Source: Cunninghamella blakesleeana
Taxonomy: Eukaryota; Mucoromycota; Mucoromycetes; Mucorales; Cunninghamellaceae
Direction: 5' to 3'
Length of the DNA: 64,000 bases
Assembly (NCBI GenBank): GCA_017871115.1
Contig: JAFCIZ010000011.1
Coordinates: 575,501 to 639,500, forward strand
Under the pieces are notes generated by a model. It saw nothing but the letters and a program-made list of their open reading frames with translations. It was not told the DNA's origin and did not search any database. Position numbers and translations under genes: made by a program. Positions 53,788 through 63,626 of this stretch are shown here, in pieces (position 1 is the first letter of the stretch; every line of letters starts with the position of its first letter).

Positions 53788-55087
53788 GCTATTATTATTA
53801 TTGTTGTTATTGTTATTCATAAAACTTTCTTTTTTAGTCCAATTATAAAAAACATCAAGATTCAACATCGTCAAAGACGACAAGTAAAGAGCTCAAAAAA
53901 GAATATAACAAGTTAAAACAGGAATTAAAACAAGCAGAAAAAGAAACAGAATTATTAAGGGAACAAGTTCATCATTGGAAAGAAAAAAGAAGAAAACAAG
54001 CTTCATTAATGAATTTGACACCAAAGGAACGAGCTGAAATGGTAGCTAATCAAGATAATGAAAGAGTAACTAAAAATGACGTGGATACACTATTGTAAGT
54101 GATGACACACATGAACAAACAGAAAGAGAAAAAGAAAGAGATATAGAACGATTATGATGATGATGATTTTTAATAACAATACAGCTTATCATTATTATTA
54201 CTAACGTTTATTTATTTTATAGTGATTACTTTTTTGAATTAGCCTTGACACCATTACCAAGCAATTCCATGGATAATGCGGATATGCCTACGTTTATGAA
54301 TAATTATAAAGAAATGAAAGAAGAAGCATTAAACAGCCCAACAATACAGCAACAAGCTAGTTTCTCTCATATTAAATTTACAGAAATGGAAACATGGTAT
54401 GACGAAGATGTGATTGAATACGATTTAGCAACAAGGCATAGTCGATTAGTGGGGAAATCATATGATAGTCCTTTTAAAATTACCTATGATATTGCTCCTA
54501 CATTAGATATTGTCAATTTAGACTTTGAATTGGATCCTGATTTAAGTTTAGATGCTACCGATATTTTACAAAGGTAAGTTAAAAATTATAATAATGATAT
54601 ATACAAGATAATAAAAACTTTTTTTATCGAATATATATTCATTTTTTCACTTTTTTTCTTATATACATATATGTTAATTAGAATTAAAATGGATTGTAAT
54701 TTATTAATGTTATTTCGGTTAATAAAACATTATGGAAGATTAAAATATGATATGCAACACACATTTGATTTCCTTATCTCCTATTATACCTCAACAGAAA
54801 TACATGTAACTCGAGAAGGTGAAAATGCTTTACTATTTTCTGGTCCAATGTAAGTTTAAAAATAATATTCTATTTATTAAGTAATTTATTAAAAACATAA
54901 ATAATCATTTAATTGTAATCTTATTATTATTATTATTATATTTATTTTTAAGATTCGATGATCCAAAATTAACTTTATCATGGAAATACGAAACGTTTAC
55001 TAATTACAAAAAGGAAGATGTGGATGTTAATATTTGTGAACAAGTAATTCCTTTGGTACAATTAACTATGGATGCACCATGTAAGCT

Positions 55088-55124
<37 letters not shown>

Positions 55125-55371
55125 GTTGATGTTTTTTTCTTATTCTTGATATCAATATGCGTATTATGATGATGATGATGATGGTAATTACTTTGCTTTT
55201 ATTTATTTATATCTAGGGAAATCAGAAAAACTCCATAATTTAATGATTCAAATACCTGAAAGATTTCGAAAACTTGCTTCTGAACAAGGTGTTATTATTG
55301 CTACTCAAATCATAGTAGGCGCTGTACTCATTGAACCTTTACGTAAAAGGAGCCAAACTAATGTACAATAA
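53516..55371 (+). CDS. CENP-P/Ctf19-like kinetochore protein (tentative)
   Basis: Six exons: 53516-53710, 53838-54094, 54223-54573, 54682-54849, 54953-55080 and 55217-55371, giving 417 aa. The acidic N-terminus leads to a coiled coil (KELKKEYNKLKQELKQAEKE, then LLREQVHHWKEKRRK). The C-terminal two thirds look like paired RWD-type modules. The block DIVNLDFELDPDLSLDATDI, then LLMLFRLIKHYGRLKYDMQH, then FDFL, has the order and spacing of the CENP-P segment with an LFMFFR core; the LTLSWKYE strand, a downstream PLVQLTMDAP, and a final helix (VIIATQIIVGAVL) correspond in order. CENP-P pairs with CENP-O in the COMA/CCAN inner kinetochore. This rests on pattern comparison by eye and needs a profile search. 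Confidence 0.52.
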
Positions 55372-55668
55372 AAAAAAATGTATGTATATGTATATATATC
55401 TTTATATAAATAAGTAGAAGAAAAAAAATATGTATTTTTATAAACAAAGTAAACGGCATTAAATAAAAAAAAGAGCTCTTTAAAATATAATCGTTTTTTC
55501 CTGCACTTTTTCATTCTATGATTTAAAGACTCGTTTTAATTTTTTTAAAACTCCTCACAGCTTTTTCAAAAACAACAAAAAAAAACTATTTCCTTTTTTT
55601 TTTCTTCCTCTCGATATTCTTTTCTTCTTTTTTAAATACAAATATTATTACTTATAAATAATTAAAAT
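55372..55668. other. Short spacer between CENP-P-like and SF3A2
   Basis: About 300 bases of A/T-rich DNA holding the 3' UTR of one gene and the promoter of the next. Confidence 0.6.
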
Positions 55669-56541
55669 ATGGATTTTCAAAATCGAGTTGGAAGTAAACA
55701 TCGTGGAGGTGGTATGGCTAGTGCCTCCGAAAGCAATGTAGATAGACGAGAACGACTTCGAAAGTTAGCCATGGAAACTATTGATATTAATAAAGATCCT
55801 TATTTTATGAAAAATCATTTGGGGTCATATGAATGTAAATTATGTTTAACATTACATAGTAATGAAGGATCCTATTTAGCACACACTCAAGGAAAAAAAC
55901 ATCAAACCAATCTTGCTCGTCGGGCAGCTAAAGAAGCCAGAGAATCCGCAACATTCCAACCACCTGTAGGACCACCTAAACCACAATCATCCGCTCATAG
56001 CAAAAAATCCACCATCATTAAAATCGGTCGACCCGGTTATCGCGTCACTAAGATCCGTGATCCAACTACTCATCAATTAGGGATGTTATTTCATATTCAA
56101 TACCCTCATATTGCTGAAAATGTTATACCACGTCATCGGTTTATGTCTGCCTATGAACAACATGTGGAAACACCTAATAAAGGTCATCAATATCTTTTAA
56201 TTGCTGCTGAACCTTATGAAACCATTGCTTTTAAAATACAAAGTAGGGAAACCGATAGATCACCAGGAAAATTTTGGACTCACTGGGATCAAGATTCAAA
56301 ACAATTTTCTATTCAATTCTTTTTTAAACAAACTATTTCTACATTTGAAGGAATTGCTAATACAACAATAGCTAATACATTAAAAACTGCATCGCCATCA
56401 ACAAAAACACCAACTAATACAAATACAACAACAGCAAATAATAATACAAATGACTCATCTGCACCTACAACTGCAACAGAGACGGATAAGGATAATGACA
56501 CAAATATGGATACAAATGTGGAAACAAAAACGTCAGCATAA
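55669..56541 (+). CDS. SF3A2: SF3A2/Prp11, splicing factor 3A subunit 2
   Basis: Single-exon frame of 290 aa. It opens MDFQNRVGSKHRGGGMAS, the invariant start of SF3a66. Next come RRERLRKLAMETIDINKDPY and the matrin-type C2H2 finger YECKLCLTLHSNEGSYLAHT, then QGKKHQTNLARR. The Prp11 C-terminal domain follows: KIGRPGYRVTKIRDPTT, LLFHIQYPHI-like strand, RFMSAYEQHVE, YLLIAAEPYETIAFKI and GKFWTHWDQDSKQFSIQFFF. It is a U2 snRNP component that binds SF3A1 and SF3A3 before pre-spliceosome formation. Length is near the yeast protein; the animal Pro-rich tail is replaced by a Thr/Asn-rich tail of about 60 residues. Confidence 0.95.
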   Translation: MDFQNRVGSKHRGGGMASASESNVDRRERLRKLAMETIDINKDPYFMKNHLGSYECKLCLTLHSNEGSYLAHTQGKKHQTNLARRAAKEARESATFQPPVGPPKPQSSAHSKKSTIIKIGRPGYRVTKIRDPTTHQLGMLFHIQYPHIAENVIPRHRFMSAYEQHVETPNKGHQYLLIAAEPYETIAFKIQSRETDRSPGKFWTHWDQDSKQFSIQFFFKQTISTFEGIANTTIANTLKTASPSTKTPTNTNTTTANNNTNDSSAPTTATETDKDNDTNMDTNVETKTSA

Positions 56542-57331
56542 TCTTGAATAGGTTACATTGTATTTCAAATTATATTATTAATAGTAGTAAATAATAAAAA
56601 TCATTCTTAAAAAAATTATATACATATACAAAACAACTAGAGGAAAAAGAAGAAGAAATAATAGTAAAGAAAACATTATTTTTATTAAATAGATTATTTT
56701 TTATATCAGGCTGAACATTATCTATTTGTATATCTATTAGTTTTCTTGTATTTCTGCTTTCTCCTCTCTAAATAATATATGAATAAAATTTTAATTTTTT
56801 TTCTTTTTCTTTTTTCTTTTACTCTCTCTTTTTCGTTATTGAACTACATTCATTAGAGTAAAAACATATATTCGTTCCTTTCCTTGATCACATTCCACTA
56901 TAATATAAATAAAAAAAACCACCTCTAATGTCTATAATGTTTAGCTTTATCAAATATTCAAATTACCTTTTGGCTATAGTGTTTTTTTTATTTATTTATT
57001 TAAATATATATCATTACATCATTTCATAATACAATATATGTGTCAAAACTAAATAAAAAATATACAACCTATTTAAATGTAAAATAATTACAATAGCTGT
57101 ATAAATCCCAGTTTTTTATTTTTTCAATTCCTTCCATTATTGATTTAAATAAATATTTATATACTATGTAGTGGATACATATTTTATCTTTTTAAAAGTC
57201 TAATTTTACTTTATTAATTTATTTTATTTTATTTTTTTAAAAAAAACATATCTATATAGTTCATCTATGGTCTTTTTAATTTAAACTATTTATTTATAAT
57301 CTTTTTTTTCTAAAAAAAAGATTAAAATGTA
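56542..57331. other. Convergent 3' region, SF3A2 / acyltransferase
   Basis: About 790 bases of AT-rich 3' flank for both genes, with a T7A8 tract at 57232-57246. No gene seen. Confidence 0.6.
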
Positions 57332-58998
57332 TTATTTCCAAACAGGTTCCTCCCACACCTCAGTATCCTCTAAACCATCCGTCCACTGGGCTTTTAGTTT
57401 ATTTAAAATTTGGTCCTTTTCTACAAACCGATCTCGAAGCCATTTGGAAAGCTCTTCTTCATCCATAGGTAACTCATCAATAGTATATCGTCTAATATGC
57501 ACATGAAATTGATATTCTGGAGATAAAGTGTCTATATGTATCCTAATTAAATTGGGTGCTTCATTAAATGGTGCATTTGGTTTTTTATGACGGTAAGCAA
57601 TTGTAAAATCTATATATAATAAAAAAATGAATAAGAGTAGATGGCATACTATGTATATATTTATACATTTACTAATAATGAATTATTACCATAAATATAT
57701 TTGATATGGGAACGTCTAAAATGTTGTACACAAGTAATAAATCCTCTTGTTCTTGGTAATAATACATTTTCTGTTACTGTATAACCATGATCGCGTGCAA
57801 ATGATTGACACTATATATATATATAAAAGAAATGTTTATATTATTATTATTTTTTTGATTGACTGAATTTTTTTTTTTTTTCTTGACTTACCAGGGCTAA
57901 TTTTTGAGGTGTACATCTAGACCCTTCTACATAATTGATAATCCATGCAGGTGTATTGTACTTTTTTATACTTGCAAATGCTTTATTTATTTTAGTTTGA
58001 TCTTGAAGCCAATTTCGTTTAACAAACACAAATCCTGCAAGCTAAATAAATAATAATAAAGTCATTAATGATAATTTGATATTTAATTTAATTCTTTTCA
58101 TTTATATTTATACTTTATTTATATATCATACCCACATACCCCAGCCAAAGAATGGTAACTAATTTGAAAATAGAAAATAACAAAATAATCGTCAATCAAT
58201 ATCTTTTTTTTTTTGGAGAATGTAAATTTATTTTTTCTTCCTTCTCATTATACATTACCCATTTTATTGAATCCTTGACAAAATACTAGTTTTAATAATA
58301 ATAAAACCAATAGTAATAATTAAATAATTAATACAATATAAATATAAAAAATACCAATATATATATATATATATATCCTTACTTACTTTACAGTTATCAA
58401 GCATTTTTCTTCGTAAAGCTACTGAATGAATCATATAATAATCCGACCAAGATCTATGATTGCTAATGATTAAAGCTGAATCGTGATCATGAATACGATC
58501 TCCCGAGAAAGTTATTTTTCCTTGTTTTCTTTTCTAAAAATCATTTTTTTTTTTAGTGTCTGTGATTGTGCATGTGTATTTTTTCACAAAAAGTCCTAGT
58601 AAATATAAATATATTGAACTTACTTCAAATACATACTATATATATAATAAAATAAACATGTATAAAAATACAATTATACATTAAGATTATCAAAGGGTAT
58701 CTATAAAAATATCATTATTTCAATTCATTTAAATCTTACCTGCATAGTTTTCCAAACTGTACCAACAATAAAAGAATTAATTTGAATAAGTAATGAAGGT
58801 GAAAAAGGACCAACTATTAAGGAAGGTATTTGAAGAAAGTGGAATACTCCACCCAAGCTTATTTTTTATAAAAATAACCATTAATATAAACCTATATAAA
58901 TAAATAGTAATATTATTTCAATATATAATTTACCCAAATAAACCTACACCATAGAATACACCTTTGCTAACTTTTGACAGTGTACTAACTATAATCAT
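57332..58998 (-). CDS. PlsC-type lysophospholipid/1-acylglycerol-3-phosphate acyltransferase
   Basis: Eight exons: 58998-58934, 58857-58740, 58533-58387, 58285-58259, 58158-58132, 58041-57892, 57810-57690 and 57609-57332, giving 310 aa. Two exons are only 27 bases, and the gene is invisible to simple ORF calling. Hydrophobic helices at the N-terminus anchor the enzyme in the ER. Motif I is LIISNHRSWSDYY (NHx4D catalytic box); next YFVKDSIKW, LPFFGWGMW, LAGFVFVKRNW; motif III is YVEGSRCTPQKL (EGxR type, substrate phosphate binding); then VLLPRTRGFI. This spacing matches AGPAT/LCLAT1-like acyltransferases, which acylate the sn-2 position of lysophosphatidate or lysocardiolipin-type lipids. The exact substrate is undetermined. 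It lies beside the DUF1264 gene on the same strand. Confidence 0.87.
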
Positions 58999-59457
58999 TA
59001 GAAAATAAAGTGCGAAAAAAAAAAAAAAAAAAAAAAAGGAAATAGAAATGGGGTGGAGTAAAAAATTGACCGATTAAACTTTAAATTTTTTTCGACTTCT
59101 AAATTTGGATAATGCTTCTTTTATTATGGTTTTTTTGGAACAATAAATAGAAAACATACGTAGCCTATATTATTTGAACATTATAGTATTTATTTATATA
59201 AATTATCAATGAAATACTACCTCTATATTATAATTTTTCAATGACAACTTACACGTACACTATTATTATAATGCTATTTAGCTAAAGTTTGATCCAACAA
59301 TGCTTTTAAATAGAATTTATATTCAAATAAACGTATTTTTTATTAATATTTTAAATATATTATTATACTAAAAATAAGAGAATAGGTAAAACTAGTTATT
59401 AATGTTTCAAACCCCTAAAAAAAGATAGATTATATAGATATAATGATAAAGATTATT
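58999..59457. other. Spacer upstream of the acyltransferase
   Basis: About 460 bases with an uninterrupted A run near 59016-59037. It should contain the acyltransferase promoter and the DUF1264 3' UTR. Confidence 0.55.
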
Positions 59458-60093
59458 TTAATAAGAAAATGCATCAGCCATAGGATCAGGAGTTTGATGC
59501 ATGATATTTTCTCTTTGTTTTTTCTTTTCTTCGAAACTAATATTATGTTTTGCTTCATATTGTCTAATATAATCAGATGGGATCTGGCCGTCTCTTGTAA
59601 AGCTCATCATCAATTGAGGTTCACCTAAAGGTAAAGCGTCGCCACGATCAACTTGCCATAGATGCCATGTTTTACCATAGGTGTTAACCAAATGTTCCAT
59701 TTCTTTATGTTCAGCTTTATCACCGATAGCCTTTGGCACTTTACTACCGAAAGGCATAAAAAGAGTACCACTTTTCACTTCATAGACATGCGAATGCCAG
59801 TATTTCTTTTCATCAGCAGGTAAAGAATCAAATAAATTTTTTGTGATGATATATTCAATGCCAATGATTTTAGCATTCTCTGTATTGTTATCGTAAATAA
59901 TACATTGATGCATATCGTCAGTGGAATGAGAGCAATAATGATGTGATTCTACAATACGTTTTGGATCATTGGCATAATAATGCAAACCACATACATGCTG
60001 CTGGATTTGATTAACGGGTGTGAAATGTTGTAAGGATTCACCAGCTGTATCAAAGATTTTGCTTACAAAGGATTTTTCTTGTTTTCCTGCCAT
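59458..60093 (-). CDS. DUF1264 protein (oil-body-associated protein-like)
   Basis: Single-exon frame of 211 aa. Conserved family blocks: VCGLHYYANDPKRIVESHHY, MHQCIIYDN, NAKIIGIEYIIT, LFDSLPADEKKYWHSHVYEV, KSGTLFMPFGSKVP, HLVNTYGKTWHLWQVD and LPLGEPQLMMSFTRDGQI. These are the DUF1264/OBAP hallmarks, rich in conserved His. Plant OBAP proteins associate with seed oil bodies; fungal members are little characterised. The length matches the family. The adjacent acyltransferase on the same strand suggests, but does not prove, a shared lipid-storage theme. The start codon sits right after an AT-rich leader, with no upstream in-frame ATG. Confidence 0.88.
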   Translation of the reverse strand: MAGKQEKSFVSKIFDTAGESLQHFTPVNQIQQHVCGLHYYANDPKRIVESHHYCSHSTDDMHQCIIYDNNTENAKIIGIEYIITKNLFDSLPADEKKYWHSHVYEVKSGTLFMPFGSKVPKAIGDKAEHKEMEHLVNTYGKTWHLWQVDRGDALPLGEPQLMMSFTRDGQIPSDYIRQYEAKHNISFEEKKKQRENIMHQTPDPMADAFSY

Positions 60094-61620
60094 TTTTATT
60101 TAATTATTAATGAATATATATATATATATATATATAAAAGAAAAGAAGAAAATGAAAATAAAAAAAACTTGATTTAAATATTTTTTTTCTTTTTTTTTTT
60201 GAGTCAAATAAAAACTTTAGTCTTTATTTTTTTAATGCAAAACTTTGAAATAACGTCAAGATTATGTGATAAATATGACGGTTTGTGATGGTAGAGTCTT
60301 TTAGTATATGTTTTAGTTTGTATACTAAACCACAGTGAAGATAATTTTTATGAAACAAATACAAAAAAGTGAACAAGAGTATGTTTTTTAATCATTTTAA
60401 AAAATGAAATAATGTACCAAAAAAATAATACTAAAATATAAATAATACATAATAAATTGAATAAACCATGGATTTATATGTATTACATTTTTTAGTTAGA
60501 AAATAAAGGTTTCTAAAATACATAGCTTGGCTAAAATTAGTTTTGCATTGGGATAAATCCACGCATTAATTGATTATTTAAGCTAGTTTGTTTTTGGTAT
60601 CTTTTTTTTATTTTTTTGGGAAATCTAGTTTAAAAAGCTACTAAACTGTAACGAATTGATCAAGGAAAAATAATAGGAAAAGAAAATTATTATTTAAAAA
60701 ATAGAATAAAAAATAGTATATAGGACTTTTTTTTACCGTGAATATTTTTGTAAATACTTTATATTTATTTTAAATGTTAAGAGCTTTAGTTAACGAAGAG
60801 TAGAATTGTTGCTCTTTTTGTGCCCTTCGTTAAATAAAAACAAAATAATTTTCTATTTATTTCATTATAACGCTACTATTATTAATTGTGTATTTATTTG
60901 GTATATATACTCTTTATAAGAAATGTAGAAAAAAAAAAAAGGAATATTTATTAAAAATATTATATACAGATATGATTTTTTATTTTTTTAAAAAAAAAAG
61001 TGTATAATGATTCAAAGCTATCCGTGAGAGGGACATCTTGTCAGACGATACGGATCAAGGCCATCTGATAAACAGAATCAAAAAGTATATATACCTTAAA
61101 AAAAAAAAAGGTAAAGAAAAAGAGAAAAAGGAAAAAGAAAAATAGAAAAAAAATTCTCATGACCATCTCTTAAAATAGCGCGAAAATTTAAAACGGCGCT
61201 CTTTTGCTGATGCCCTTTTTGTTTTTTCTTCTACTATTTTTAAAAAACGCGTTGCTTTTCTTTTCTATTTTTCTTTAATACACAAATCAATAACAATGAT
61301 ACATACCACTGAAACAATCATAAATCTATTTCAACGCTAATAATAACGAATTATTACCGCTTGTTACCAAGTTTATAAATATTAGCATGAAATCGCTTAC
61401 AGATCTTTTTTTTTATCCACTACAATCTACCCTCATCAGCAATTAAAAAAGTTCATTGATATAACAAAAGAACAAACTAAAATATCTTTTATTTTGCATG
61501 ATATCATCTAATATGCTATTATTTTGTACAAAAATCAAGCACTGCCTTTTCTACTGATGAAGATACAATGGATCTTGTTGAACCACTGAATTTAGATCAC
61601 AGGTAAAAGTAATACATAAA
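60094..61620. other. 1.5-kb intergenic region with hairpins and coding-like fragments
   Basis: Holds the DUF1264 promoter side. Visible items: an inverted repeat around 60300-60329 (TTTAGTATA..TATACTAAA), a longer one at 60785-60838 centred on TTAACGAAG..CTTCGTTAA, a T7A10 tract at 60983-60999, a GC-richer segment at 61018-61075 with short complementary pieces (ATCCG..CGGAT), and coding-like fragments at about 61387-61604 such as FSTDEDTMDLVEPLNLDH followed by a donor-like GTAAAAG. I cannot assemble a gene from these. Confidence 0.4.
60785..60838. repeat. 14-bp inverted repeat hairpin
   Basis: Arms 60785-60798 and 60825-60838 pair with one mismatch across a 26-base loop. Such a stem is unusual in the flanking DNA. 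Function unknown. Confidence 0.6.
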
Positions 61621-61924
61621 CAAATGGAAAACCATAGTTTAGCAATAATATAAGATTAAAATAAAAATTATGACCAAAGTTTAGAAAACGAGAAAAAGCT
61701 TGATATTTATTGAATTAGAGTTAAAATTAAATTTATATTTTTTTTTTTATTATTCAAACAAACATAAGAAAATCAATAAACGAGAAACTCGGAAGGTATA
61801 ATGACGATTAAAATATTACGGTATAAATTTTGGTATTATGACAATTAAATTTATTAATGATATAAGAATACAGAGAATAGAATTTAATTCAAACAAAAAC
61901 TCTGTAAAAATAAAAAATTTTGGT

Positions 61925-62674
61925 TTACTCCTCGACATACCAAACACCAAATGTAGTAAGACCACACATATTTCTTCCTCTACGTATTTTACCATAACCA
62001 CCTACAGCCCATGATGATCCCCAACTATTCTTAATAATCCAATAATCTTTACCTTGTTGATTACCATAACCTACAAGAACAACAAAATGATTAGGCTGAG
62101 CACCAACAGAACCATCATTATCAAAAACTCCATCCCCTAAATCATTAAAAAATCGTTTCATTTCATTATCTGCTGCAATTGCTATAACTAAAGGACCTTT
62201 AGATACAAGAATTTCTCTAATCTCATCTTCACTTCGAGCTCTAACATTTCTAGTCATAAGACGTCCCTTCACGACATTATTAATAGGATTAGGAATTTTA
62301 CACGGACCATGTCTTTGTGATCTGCCAGAAGTATAAGGATATTCTGATTCAGCAACTAAATCTTTTATGTTAAAATAGTCGAAAACAGCAGTAGGCCATC
62401 CACCATCACATCCATTATTTTGATTACCACCCATAAATTTTCTATAAGAACAGTCAATAATATCTTGTTCTGATAGAGTTATATTATAATTCTTTTTCCA
62501 CTTTAAATACGCTTCCATAACACCAGTACCTGCAAAAGCATAACCTGCGTCACAATGCAATTGATTTTTTACGGGAGTCATAATGCCCTGTTCTCGCCAA
62601 TCAAAACTGTCTGGTATAGCATTGATTCCTAAGGTAAGGAATAGAGTTGTTGCAATAATAGATGATAATTTCAT
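61925..62674 (-). CDS. Secreted papain-family (C1A) pseudopeptidase, catalytic Cys replaced by Gly
   Basis: Single-exon frame of 249 aa. Signal peptide MKLSSIIATTLFLTLGINA, then the mature papain domain starts at once (IPDSFDWREQG), so the usual 90-110 residue inhibitory propeptide is missing. The oxyanion Gln is kept (TPVKNQ), but the next residues are LHCDAGYAFAG where active enzymes have xxCGSCWAF; the nucleophile Cys is Gly. His (QPNHFVVLVGYG) and Asn (IIKNSWGSSWAVGGYG) are intact. Disulfide cysteines are conserved (LHC, DCSY, NNGCDGG, GPCK). The intact frame and conserved fold argue against a dead gene. It is probably a secreted binding protein or decoy rather than a protease, comparable in principle to other inactive C1A relatives. 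It sits inside the repeat array. No introns, unlike most neighbours. Confidence 0.85.
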   Translation of the reverse strand: MKLSSIIATTLFLTLGINAIPDSFDWREQGIMTPVKNQLHCDAGYAFAGTGVMEAYLKWKKNYNITLSEQDIIDCSYRKFMGGNQNNGCDGGWPTAVFDYFNIKDLVAESEYPYTSGRSQRHGPCKIPNPINNVVKGRLMTRNVRARSEDEIREILVSKGPLVIAIAADNEMKRFFNDLGDGVFDNDGSVGAQPNHFVVLVGYGNQQGKDYWIIKNSWGSSWAVGGYGKIRRGRNMCGLTTFGVWYVEE

Positions 62675-62717
62675 AGTATAATTTTCTTTTTTAAGATATA
62701 CAATATATTATTAAAGC

Positions 62718-62828
62718 TATTTAAAATAAAAATAATGAAAAAATATAATAAAGTTATTTAAAAAAAAAAAATAAAGAAAAAATATAAAGTTATTTAAAAT
62801 AAAAATAATGAAAAAATATAATAAAGTT
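62718..62828. repeat. Direct repeat of 38 bp within unit A
   Basis: The same 38-base AT-rich sequence (starting TATTTAAAATAAAAATAATG) occurs at 62718-62755 and 62791-62828, an offset of 73 bases. It lies just upstream of the papain-like gene start, in its likely promoter. Confidence 0.85.
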
Positions 62829-63199
62829 CCAACAGGTAAATCAATAAATCATGCATAATTATTTCATTCTCAGATCACCCCTTTTTAGATCCTTCCCTTT
62901 GATTTATAGCTAAAAAATAATAAAATTAAAGTCAGATAAGAGGGATAGAGTTCAAATAAGCAGGAGTATGCAGTCTAGCTATAGTATAAGATCAAAATAA
63001 AAATTATGACCAAAGTTTAGAAAACGAGAAAAAGCTTGATATTTATTGAATTAGAGTTAAAATTGAATTATATATATTTTTTTTTAAGATACACAAAATA
63101 TCATTAAAATTATTAACCAAAAAAAATAATGAAAATTATAATAAATCACTACAGGCAAATTGATAAAATAGTGATTAAGAATTATTTCACTCTCAGATT

Positions 63200-63277
63200 A
63201 ACACTATGGGGTATAAAAAAAGCAGAGCTACAAATACAACAAAAAGGAGCTCTGTTTTATTTATACCCCTTAGTGTT
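63200..63277. mobile_element. Candidate miniature inverted-repeat element (78 bp)
   Basis: Arms 63200-63229 and 63248-63277 are 30 bases long and match at 27 of 30 positions as inverted repeats; ends read AACACTATGGGG and CCCCTTAGTGTT. The loop is 18 bases. It lies immediately after repeat unit B and is not found after A or C, so it looks like an insertion. No clear target-site duplication is visible (TTAA on the left, TTTT on the right), so the mobile-element call is tentative. Confidence 0.5.
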
Positions 63278-63626
63278 TTGTTCTCTAATCTCACCTCTCA
63301 CTAAGACACAGTATTTTTATTTCTTACAGTATGATTTATAGCAAAAAGATAATAAAATTAAAGTCAGATAGAAGGGCTAAAGTTCAAACAAGTAGGAATA
63401 TATAGTTTAGAAATAAAGCAAGATTAAAATAAAAATTATAACGAAAGTTTTAAAAACGAGAAAAATCTTGATCTTTATTGAATTGGAATTAAAATTGAAT
63501 TTATATGTTTTTTTAAGATACACAGAATATTATTAAAGTTATTAATCAAAAAAAATAATGAAAATCATAACAAATCACTACAGGTAAATTGATAAAGCAG
63601 TGATTGAATTATTTCATTCTCAAATC

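Larger units (their letters stand above)
61621..63626. repeat. Tandem repeat array of about 300-bp units, one split by the papain-like gene
   Basis: Three copies share the same blocks in the same order. Unit A: 61621-61748 plus 62685-62877, split by the gene. Unit B: 62901-63199. Unit C: 63333-63626. The shared core includes AAAATTATGACCAAAGTTTA, GCTTGATATTTATTGAATTA, a T tract followed by AAGATA(C/T)AC, TCACTACAGG(C/T)AAATTGATA (degenerate in A) and TTATTTCA(T/C)TCTCA. B and C are nearly intact relative to each other. In B and C only a short T tract occupies the place where A holds the gene. Confidence 0.82.

Noticed and set aside
63129..63341. 70-codon frame across repeat unit B and the hairpin
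   Set aside because: It spans the repeat-hairpin junction and has no homologue-like feature; chance open frame.
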